NCBI GenBank assembly: GCA_016839345.1 | Contig: JAEOUL010000191.1 | Span: 1-8,641 of the forward strand | DNA: 8,641 nucleotides | From: Candidatus Thorarchaeota archaeon | Lineage (GTDB): Archaea; Asgardarchaeota; Thorarchaeia; Thorarchaeales; Thorarchaeaceae | Direction: 5' to 3' | Shown: piece by piece, positions 1-5,617 of the stretch | How positions within the stretch are numbered: the stretch's first letter is position 1 | Layout: the number at the start of each line of letters is the position of its first letter | Position numbers and translations under genes: made by a program | The notes under the pieces: generated by a model | The model's database searches: none | What the model saw: the letters and a program-made list of their open reading frames with translations, nothing else | Told to the model about the DNA's origin: nothing

Positions 1-473
1 ACTTTTCATTTGATGATTGGATGCTTCTTATAATCTTTGGTGTATTGTACCTCATGTTCACAATGTTCACGGGTGGAAGCAGCTTTGTTGAGGGCGGCTT
101 TATCGATGCCAAGGTTTCATTGAAGCTTTTCCCATTATATGGCGTAGCAATTTTCCTGTCAGTACTGATCGATGAAACAAGACAACTTACAGTATACATA
201 ATGGCAGGTACAGTCTTCGGTCTGATGATGTTGTACTTTGCATTCCTTCGAGACTATGACAAATGGCCAACATATTCTCAGTTCAAGTACTCTGATATTC
301 ATGCCACTACTGACATCAACCCCAAAGGCAAGGTGAAAACTGGTGCTGAAATCTGGTGGGCAAAGACAACAGGACCACCGATTAAAGCTGGAGAGAAGGT
401 CGTCATTGAAGCAATCACGGGCATGACAATGATTGTCAGAAGACCAGACGACATCTCAATTTCGGAACAATAG
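1..473 (+). CDS. NfeD-like membrane protein, 5' end outside window
   Basis: The reading frame is open from the window edge (Phe-Ser-Phe-Asp-Asp-Trp precede the first Met at base 21), and no ribosome binding site precedes that Met, so the gene most likely begins upstream. Counting from Met 21, hydrophobic stretches at about residues 1-15, 36-50 and 57-76 look like membrane segments. They are followed by a soluble tail whose residues 103-141 (Gly-Lys-Val-Lys-Thr-Gly, then Gly-Glu-Lys-Val-Val-Ile-Glu and Gly-Met-Thr-Met-Ile-Val) match the pattern of the small OB-fold at the C terminus of NfeD proteins. NfeD proteins are usually partners of SPFH/stomatin-like membrane scaffolds; any such partner would lie left of the window. 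The family call is from pattern only. The gene converges on the CPBP protease gene. Confidence 0.6.
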   Translation, partial: FSFDDWMLLIIFGVLYLMFTMFTGGSSFVEGGFIDAKVSLKLFPLYGVAIFLSVLIDETRQLTVYIMAGTVFGLMMLYFAFLRDYDKWPTYSQFKYSDIHATTDINPKGKVKTGAEIWWAKTTGPPIKAGEKVVIEAITGMTMIVRRPDDISISEQ

Positions 474-483
474 TGACAAGTTC

Positions 484-529
484 AAGAAGGGTGCGGGATC
501 TTCCAAACCCTTCTTACTCTTTCTTTTTC
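484..529 (+). terminator. hairpin plus T-rich tract between convergent genes
   Basis: A perfect 9-base-pair inverted repeat (AAGAAGGGT at 484-492, ACCCTTCTT at 507-515) has a 14-base loop and is followed by a T-rich run at 518-529. It begins 10 bases after the NfeD-like stop codon, and its right arm overlaps the stop codon of the opposite gene. The T tract on this strand is also what encodes the Lys-Lys-Lys tail of the CPBP protein. It is probably a terminator for the + strand gene. Archaeal termination depends mainly on the T tract, so the stem may be incidental. Confidence 0.45.
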
Positions 530-1317
530 GAACCAAGGAGTCCCCAGAGGACAGAGATTCCAAAGAGTAATCCGATGATAGTTGTTAGACCCCATTCTAT
601 CTGGAAGAGCTCAGGCGACATTACAGTGTCAATTGGAAAACGAGGGAACACTAGGAATGCAATCATATTCCACATAAAATGGAATGAAATTGGAACCCAA
701 AGTTTCCTCCCGGACCAATAGTAACAGAGCGAGAGCAATACTCCTCCTAGAAACAGATTGATTGAGAACAGGATGACTAGATGAATTGGAACAATATATC
801 TTGCCCACCAACTAAAATGACCTAGTGAGAAGAATATAGAGCTGAGAAAGATTGCATTGTTGCGTCCAGTAAGGTTCTCCATTCTTGTCAAAATATATCC
901 ACGATGAGCGAGTTCCTCAAACACTGCAGTTGGGACTGTGATAATTAGCTGATTCATCAAGAGGTCAGCTGTAATCTGTTCAATAGGTTTTAATTGACCT
1001 CCCCCAAAAAATGCAAAAAGGATGACCAATGCTGAGGCGGCAATAGCAACAATCGCGCCAATGACAATGTGAGAGTACGTATCGTTATCAAATTTCATCC
1101 CAAGCTCAGAAATATCTTTTCCACCATCCCAGATGACAAAAACCCAAGTTACAATATACAAGAGAAGAAATGTGCCGAAGAAGACCAATGTACCAGCCAG
1201 TTCGTAAAGCTCACCAGTGAACAGAATTCTCACTACTGGACCCATCAGAAAAATCAATACAATGATTGTCATGAAAAGGATTAATTTCAGCCATTTGATC
1301 TGTAGTTCTTCATTCAT
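514..1317 (-). CDS. CPBP family intramembrane metalloprotease
   Basis: This is a 267-residue, very hydrophobic protein with about seven or eight membrane segments (roughly 11-35, 41-63, 83-105, 125-143, 153-170, 175-200, 207-225, 240-262). All three signature motifs of the CPBP (Abi/CAAX protease-like) family are present: Glu134-Glu135-x3-Arg139, Phe163-x3-His167 and His213-x3-Asn217. In this family, which includes Rce1, these residues form a glutamate/histidine active site within the membrane that cleaves peptides or prenylated tails; the substrate here cannot be told. The chain ends in a lysine-rich tail after the last helix. The ATG has no Shine-Dalgarno sequence, but a TATA-like box lies 23-30 bases before it, so the mRNA is probably leaderless. 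It is transcribed alone, divergently from the HEAT-repeat gene. Confidence 0.88.
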   Translation of the reverse strand: MNEELQIKWLKLILFMTIIVLIFLMGPVVRILFTGELYELAGTLVFFGTFLLLYIVTWVFVIWDGGKDISELGMKFDNDTYSHIVIGAIVAIAASALVILFAFFGGGQLKPIEQITADLLMNQLIITVPTAVFEELAHRGYILTRMENLTGRNNAIFLSSIFFSLGHFSWWARYIVPIHLVILFSINLFLGGVLLSLCYYWSGRKLWVPISFHFMWNMIAFLVFPRFPIDTVMSPELFQIEWGLTTIIGLLFGISVLWGLLGSKKKE

Positions 1318-1339
1318 ATAATACGCCTATTGGAATCGA

Positions 1340-1347
1340 CTTAAAAT
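1340..1347 (-). promoter_or_regulatory. TATA-like box of the CPBP gene
   Basis: On the minus strand the sequence reads ATTTTAAG, centred about 27 bases before the A of the ATG at 1317. This is the spacing expected for an archaeal TATA box that drives a leaderless transcript starting at or next to the start codon. No ribosome binding site lies between box and start, which agrees with that reading. Confidence 0.45.
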
Positions 1348-1466
1348 CTAACCTAAATCTCATCCGGTGCGGAGTCTATCAGAGAATATTGTATATGTAG
1401 TGCCAACTGATATAAGTAAGCGACAGTATTCGCCCACCTAAGGCTATTAAGAGAGAATGCTGCAGA

Positions 1467-1473
1467 ATAAAAT
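1467..1473 (+). promoter_or_regulatory. possible TATA box of the HEAT-repeat gene
   Basis: ATAAAAT is centred near 1470. A start point about 26 bases on (near 1496) would give a leader of about 19 bases carrying the ribosome binding site at 1503-1508. Other AT-rich stretches (around 1411-1416 and 1444-1450) are alternatives. The rest of the 1318-1508 gap shows no open reading frame or strong repeat. Confidence 0.35.
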
Positions 1474-1502
1474 AGCTAATCGGATGAATCTGTCCGCGTC
1501 AT

Positions 1503-1508
1503 GGAGGA
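1503..1508 (+). promoter_or_regulatory. Shine-Dalgarno site that decides the HEAT gene start
   Basis: GGAGGA at 1503-1508 lies 6 bases before GTG 1515 but directly abuts the other in-frame GTG at 1509, which would leave no room for initiation. It therefore points to GTG 1515 as the start. The ATG at 1501 that overlaps this site is out of frame. Confidence 0.6.
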
Positions 1509-1514
1509 GTGTCC

Positions 1515-2654
1515 GTGAGTAGTAGAATCAGGAGCTTGTTGCTGGAATTCGATACAGATGAAGTAGGGAAACTAGCAAGAAAAAACGCCAAAAACAAGCA
1601 GGCACTAATCAGTGCATTTTCCGACACTTCAGATTTAGTCCGAGAACGAGCTCTGATTGCTGCTATTGATTTAGCTGACCCAGAGATTGTTACTGACGTG
1701 GCAAAGGCTCTCTCAGATGATGTTTTGAATGTGCGAATTGCAGCAGCACAGGCATTAGCTTTCTACCATCAACCAAGAACTATTCCTATGCTATTCAAGG
1801 GACTCAAGGATGATAGCACTTGGGTTAGGTCTCACTGTGCTGTGGGTCTCTCTAAGCTAATGAACGGACCAATATGGGCACGTCTCTCTGATGAGCATAT
1901 CGAGAAGTTCGTAGAGGACTTTCCTGAGATGGCAGAGGAGGATATTAACAAATTCCTTCTAAGCATAAGGATGAATAGTTCGGCAATAGACCGATTCATG
2001 AATTGGCGTAGTAAGGGATTTGAAATTGAGTTGGATATGACAAGTCTTATCGAAGAGATAGAAGGTGCTCCAATTCTCCTATCTGCTGATGCAGTTACTG
2101 CTATGCCTAAAGCACCAGGCATTTCTGATGAAGTTGAAGAAATCCTCAGTGAGCTTCCTGAGGAGATATTGGCTACGCTACCATCAGAGGACATCAAGAG
2201 ACTTACACCAGTGTCTGCAAGGGAACTCGTACAGAAACTCAAAGTATCCATTCCATCTGCAACACCTAAAAAGAAGAAAAAGACTGTAAAGGTTCGAAAA
2301 GTCAAGAAGGTCAAAAAGAAGATAAAAGCGACAGCAACAGAGGAACTGATTGAAAAACTTCCTCCTGAAGTTCGAGCTGAGATAGGAGATGATACTCTTG
2401 CCTCCTTGAATACCGAGGAGCTAGAGGCGCTTCTGGCTGCATCACCCGCACCTGAAGAGCCTGAAGAGGAACCAGAAGTAGAACCTATCGATCCAAGAAG
2501 ACAAGTTTTCATCGAAAAATATGGAGAAGAAAAAGCCGAGCTACTGATATCAATTCCAGAAGTTATGCTTGAGGGTATTCCTGAGGAACAAATTGCAGAA
2601 ATGGATCTTGAAACCTTGAAGGGTCTAACTCAAGCTTTGGAGCCTCGAGATTAA
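1515..2654 (+). CDS. HEAT-repeat protein with C-terminal triple helical repeat
   Basis: The product is 379 residues from GTG 1515, or 381 from the in-frame GTG at 1509 (numbering below uses 381). Residues about 30-120 are HEAT or PBS-lyase-like helical repeats, with the typical Asp-x-x-x-Val-Arg-x-x-Ala pattern recurring (near 42-49, 70-79 and 101-111). Such repeats usually bind other proteins. After a helical middle section come three copies of a ~33-residue motif (210-244, 278-309, 343-376) of the form Glu-Glu-x-Leu...Leu-Pro-x-Glu...Glu-x-Leu...Leu. Copies 1 and 2 are separated by a lysine/arginine-rich linker (254-275), and copies 2 and 3 by an acidic proline-rich linker (312-327). There is no signal peptide or membrane segment, so it is cytoplasmic and probably a scaffold. 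Its stop codon is one base from the stop codon of the opposing VWA gene. No specific family name is recognised. Confidence 0.8.
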   Translation: MSSRIRSLLLEFDTDEVGKLARKNAKNKQALISAFSDTSDLVRERALIAAIDLADPEIVTDVAKALSDDVLNVRIAAAQALAFYHQPRTIPMLFKGLKDDSTWVRSHCAVGLSKLMNGPIWARLSDEHIEKFVEDFPEMAEEDINKFLLSIRMNSSAIDRFMNWRSKGFEIELDMTSLIEEIEGAPILLSADAVTAMPKAPGISDEVEEILSELPEEILATLPSEDIKRLTPVSARELVQKLKVSIPSATPKKKKKTVKVRKVKKVKKKIKATATEELIEKLPPEVRAEIGDDTLASLNTEELEALLAASPAPEEPEEEPEVEPIDPRRQVFIEKYGEEKAELLISIPEVMLEGIPEEQIAEMDLETLKGLTQALEPRD

Positions 2655-2655
2655 C

Positions 2656-3978
2656 CTATTCAGAACCCCGGATTACTACAGCAAATTCTCCTGCTAATTT
2701 CCCATACCATTCCAAAAGATCACGCATATTATCCACATGACGATAACTACCATTTCCATATTGTGCAATGGCTAGCATCAATTCTTCGTCAATTTCACTC
2801 CTCTCTCCAAGACCTATTGAATAGATCACAAGCTTACTACGGTCTGTGAAACGTTCCTTTAAGACTTTGAGCGGAGGAGGACCAGAGGTGGTCATTCCAT
2901 CAGTGAGCATAATCAACATAGTTGGTTTGTTTGGGTCACCAAACTCGTTCATAATGTCATGTGCTTTTGCTAGAGCAGAACCCATATCGGTTAGAGTGCC
3001 GCCTTCCTCAACTTTGTCTACAACATGAGTGCTGATAATCTGAAGACCCAGTGCTTTTTCACGTCCAGTGCATTCAACGAAAGGTTGAACCTCTCCGGTT
3101 TCCGAGTTTAGAAATGTCATTTCACTAACTTCTTTCTCAAAAGTAATGACACCAACTTTCTCACCATATCCTCTACCAACCTTTTCTGCAAGATAAAGGA
3201 GAACTGCCATTGCTGCAGCTTCAGCCCGGCTGACGTTACGACCTTCCTCAAAACGGTTGAGGAATGCATGGACTTCTGGGCTATCGCCTGCAAGATCCTT
3301 CAGTCCTTCACGAGCATGAGCGATATCTTGGACAGGCACATCAGTTGTTTTCATTGATCCACTTGTGTCAATGCATAGTACAGCGTTGAAAGGTGACGCA
3401 ATACCTACTGTCTTGAATTGATATCCAGTACGTTCTCTAAGTGCCTCAAAAGCAAGCTTAGCGAAGCTCTTTCCAGCCAGCACTGGTTTGGTGTTTATTA
3501 TCTCAACCTTCACAGCCAGCTCAGGCCAATTGAAGGACATCCCTGGGTAGACAAGTCGTCCACCAATTATGTTCTCAAGCGACTTTACTCGTTCTGCAGC
3601 TCTTGACACCAAATCCTCAGTGTTAGCATCCTCCGCCAGAGGTTTAAGGCCAAACTCAACATACTCCAAAGCTAACATGTCTTCATCATAGAGGCCAACT
3701 TCAACCTGATCACCTTCCATGAGTAATGAAGCTTCGAGAACTAACGTATCGATTACAATTTGGTCTTCAGACACTTCATTACTTTTTCTAATTTCAGCAG
3801 CGCCCCAGAAACTACTTTGTGGATCTTCAAAGATGACAATTGATCCAATATCTGCATCTAGTTTCTTAGCAATCTTCGGATGTAGATTTGCAAAACCTCT
3901 TAGATCGCCGCCGTCGATTATCTCCAAGGACAATTTCTTGGTGATGGCTGTTACCTCCTTAGTGCTATAGAATTTCAC
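2656..3978 (-). CDS. VWA-domain protein with N-terminal Cdc48-N-like barrel, MIDAS intact
   Basis: The product is 440 residues if GTG 3978 is the start. Residues about 15-165 show the alternating strand pattern and Leu-Arg-Gly...Gly-x-x-Val...Trp-Gly...Gly-Asp-x-Val-x-Val landmarks of a double-psi barrel like the N domain of Cdc48/p97; this is a fold guess from pattern. Residues about 196-435 form a von Willebrand A domain with a complete metal ion-dependent adhesion site: Asp204-Thr-Ser206-Gly-Ser208, Thr328 in Gly-Gly-Thr, and Asp360 in Leu-Thr-Asp-Gly. Such domains bind protein partners through a Mg2+ or Mn2+ ion. There is no signal peptide, so it is intracellular. It lies 36 bases downstream of the amidohydrolase gene on the same strand, and has a possible promoter of its own in the gap. 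A perfect Shine-Dalgarno site inside the first codons makes the start uncertain (see findings). Its domains reappear, degenerate, as the C-terminal half of the gene at 5618-8275. Confidence 0.88.
   Translation of the reverse strand: MKFYSTKEVTAITKKLSLEIIDGGDLRGFANLHPKIAKKLDADIGSIVIFEDPQSSFWGAAEIRKSNEVSEDQIVIDTLVLEASLLMEGDQVEVGLYDEDMLALEYVEFGLKPLAEDANTEDLVSRAAERVKSLENIIGGRLVYPGMSFNWPELAVKVEIINTKPVLAGKSFAKLAFEALRERTGYQFKTVGIASPFNAVLCIDTSGSMKTTDVPVQDIAHAREGLKDLAGDSPEVHAFLNRFEEGRNVSRAEAAAMAVLLYLAEKVGRGYGEKVGVITFEKEVSEMTFLNSETGEVQPFVECTGREKALGLQIISTHVVDKVEEGGTLTDMGSALAKAHDIMNEFGDPNKPTMLIMLTDGMTTSGPPPLKVLKERFTDRSKLVIYSIGLGERSEIDEELMLAIAQYGNGSYRHVDNMRDLLEWYGKLAGEFAVVIRGSE
3953..3960 (-). promoter_or_regulatory. 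perfect Shine-Dalgarno site inside the annotated VWA start
   Basis: The minus strand reads AAGGAGGT here, covering codons 7-9 of the long reading frame. Seven bases after it comes an in-frame ATC (codon 12, bases 3943-3945). No ATG, GTG or TTG stands at proper spacing; the first TTG (codon 16) is 19 bases away. The site either marks an unusual AUC start or is a coincidence within coding sequence. Confidence 0.45.
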
Positions 3979-3991
3979 TCTAATTCTGAGG

Positions 3992-3999
3992 TTATAAAG
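3992..3999 (-). promoter_or_regulatory. TATA-like box between amidohydrolase and VWA genes
   Basis: The minus strand reads CTTTATAA in the 36-base gap after the amidohydrolase stop codon. A start point about 26 bases on would fall near 3969-3970, which is downstream of GTG 3978 but upstream of the Shine-Dalgarno site at 3953-3960. The VWA gene may thus be made both from the operon and from this internal promoter. Confidence 0.4.
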
Positions 4000-4014
4000 A
4001 ATTGTGAGTCCGCG

Positions 4015-5499
4015 TCAGGATATTAGTTCAAGTAAATGAGATTGCAACTCCTTTGAGGATTCAAGGGTCATTGAATGGTCAGCTAGAGACCTAAGTAGGA
4101 CTGGACTAAGTTTCTGTGAAGCATTCTCCAAGGTATCAAGTTGTATCATCCCCTGAGTTGTTAAGACTGTGCAACTTAGAATCTGCCCTGGACGTCTTCT
4201 AATCCAAATATGATATTCCTTCGTCTTGTCCTTAGATGTCAATGTCAGAACATAGGAGTTTTGTTCGACCCCATTGGTTCCACCGTCTGTTGTGGGTTTA
4301 GGTTCGGGCCAGGTACCCTCTGGAGGAATCATGAAATCGAGAGAACTCAATTCCCACTGGTCCTTGTTCAGAGTACTGATTATGGTGTCTTCAAGTTCGC
4401 GTTGTGATTTTAGTGATTCATCTTTGCAGATGTACTCACGTGGAGTTCCACTCGTACCTGCTGAGGTCCGAAATGGAGTACGAAGTAGAGAAAGCGCATT
4501 GCCTCCTAGAATTCGCTGTGCATCACCTAGGGTTCCCTGAAAGTTTCTGGATAGCAGATACATGATGATATCCAATGCTTGTACTGACAAAAAACTGAAG
4601 TCAGTCCCAAAGAGGAGTTTTTCAGACCATGATTCTATCCTCTCACTTACTGTATCAAAGAGAACTGGGACATCTCGATCATGAAGTGTCGAGGTTTCTC
4701 CGAATATTATTGGATCCTTTAAAGCCTCATATAGGCGAGAATCACCTGGTGACATTCCACAATGGGCCAAGATGACCTTTAATCCTTTTAGAGCATCACC
4801 ACATTGAGGATCATTTCGCATTGAATCCACAAGTCTTTTGATTCTGACAACTGTCTTCATATTTCGTGTATCGAATATAATTGGAATACCTAGTTCTCCT
4901 GCCCGTTTCACAACTTTCCTTGATGCATCTTCTTCTATTGATTCAAGAAAGAGTTGTGCAAGTGGGTGAAGTTTGAGCCCTCGAAGTCCAAGTTCTTTCA
5001 CGCTTCGTTCAAGCTCCTCCACTGCAGTCATACCGCCATCTAGTGGATTAACTCTCGAAAATCCAATTAATCGTGTAGAGTGAGGAGCTCTACTAGTCCA
5101 AGCAGCAATTTTGTCGTTTGAAACTATAAAAGAAGCTTCTCCAGGTTTTTCTGGTGATGAGTAGTCATCTGTGTACGGGAAGACAATAGTTCTATCAACT
5201 AACCAACCATGGTCCAATCGTTTCCAATTGTTGCGGCTCTTAAAAACGCGAGCAGCAAAATCAGGCGCTTGAATACGAACTGGTTCAAAAAGGAGCGAGT
5301 CTTCTTCCATTAATACTTTTGACTGCTTTTGAATCTCAAACCATAATGATGCATAGAAATCGTACGCACCAGCAGGGGTGTTCTTGTGACTCTTCTCTCG
5401 TCCCATATGATGATGAGCATCTACAATGTAGAGTCTAAACTCATCGCCCTTCTCAATACCGCGATTAGGTTGGTCCTCAATCGCTCTTACAACGAGCAT
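4015..5499 (-). CDS. Amidohydro_2-type metal-dependent hydrolase with extra C-terminal domain
   Basis: The product has 494 residues. Residues about 22-340 form a TIM-barrel hydrolase of the amidohydrolase superfamily (COG2159-like). The motifs are Asp27-Ala-His29-His-His31 at the first strand, Gly-Leu-Arg-Gly-Leu-Lys176-Leu-His178-Pro, His246 in Leu-Ala-His-Cys-Gly, and Asp300 in Phe-Gly-Thr-Asp. All expected metal and acid/base residues are therefore present and the enzyme is probably active; the substrate cannot be told, since this family covers hydrolases and nonoxidative decarboxylases. Residues about 360-494 form an extra mixed alpha/beta domain that I do not recognise; it is shared with the fusion protein at 5618-8275. 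The ATG is backed by that paralogue, whose first residues align with it (Met-Ile/Leu-Val-Val-x-x-Ile-Glu). No Shine-Dalgarno sequence is seen, but a TATA-like box fits a leaderless mRNA. It is the first gene of a probable operon with the VWA gene. Confidence 0.85.
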   Translation of the reverse strand: MLVVRAIEDQPNRGIEKGDEFRLYIVDAHHHMGREKSHKNTPAGAYDFYASLWFEIQKQSKVLMEEDSLLFEPVRIQAPDFAARVFKSRNNWKRLDHGWLVDRTIVFPYTDDYSSPEKPGEASFIVSNDKIAAWTSRAPHSTRLIGFSRVNPLDGGMTAVEELERSVKELGLRGLKLHPLAQLFLESIEEDASRKVVKRAGELGIPIIFDTRNMKTVVRIKRLVDSMRNDPQCGDALKGLKVILAHCGMSPGDSRLYEALKDPIIFGETSTLHDRDVPVLFDTVSERIESWSEKLLFGTDFSFLSVQALDIIMYLLSRNFQGTLGDAQRILGGNALSLLRTPFRTSAGTSGTPREYICKDESLKSQRELEDTIISTLNKDQWELSSLDFMIPPEGTWPEPKPTTDGGTNGVEQNSYVLTLTSKDKTKEYHIWIRRRPGQILSCTVLTTQGMIQLDTLENASQKLSPVLLRSLADHSMTLESSKELQSHLLELIS

Positions 5500-5523
5500 A
5501 GATGAAGGTCATTCTATTTTTGT

Positions 5524-5530
5524 GATAAAC
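5524..5530 (-). promoter_or_regulatory. TATA-like box of the amidohydrolase-VWA operon
   Basis: The minus strand reads GTTTATC, centred about 28 bases before the ATG at 5499. There is no ribosome binding site between it and the start codon, so a leaderless transcript is likely. It shares the 118-base gap 5500-5617 with the promoter of the divergent fusion gene, so one regulator could govern both sides. Confidence 0.4.
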
Positions 5531-5565
5531 TATTGCTTCAACCTCTAGTGTAAATCGGCACTATG

Positions 5566-5573
5566 CATATATC
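5566..5573 (+). promoter_or_regulatory. TATA-like box of the fusion gene
   Basis: CATATATC is centred near 5570. Transcription starting about 26 bases on (near 5596) would give a leader of about 22 bases containing the GGAG at 5605-5608. About 36 bases separate this box from the opposing operon's box. Confidence 0.4.
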
Positions 5574-5604
5574 AGCTGCTGTCAACATTCTTCTAAGATA
5601 CTCT

Positions 5605-5608
5605 GGAG
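5605..5608 (+). promoter_or_regulatory. Shine-Dalgarno site of the fusion gene
   Basis: GGAG stands 9 bases before the ATG at 5618. An in-frame TGA at 5612-5614 rules out any earlier start, so the N terminus is fixed by both the stop codon and this site. Confidence 0.55.
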
Positions 5609-5617
5609 CATTGAAGA

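Noticed and set aside
21..23. ATG 21 as the true start of the NfeD-like gene
   Set aside because: The frame is open to the window edge and no ribosome binding site precedes it, so a start outside the window is more likely.
473..721. 82-codon + strand open frame after the NfeD-like gene
   Set aside because: It lies wholly opposite the CPBP gene, which has all three family motifs, and its product has no recognisable features.
1481..1496. CGGA/TCCG inverted repeat before the HEAT-repeat gene
   Set aside because: Only four pairs with a wobble extension, which is too weak to call an operator or hairpin.
1832..2512. 226-codon minus-strand open frame opposite the HEAT-repeat gene
   Set aside because: Its product is serine-rich low complexity, as expected from the antisense of a Glu/Lys/Leu-rich gene, and it has no motif or start signal.
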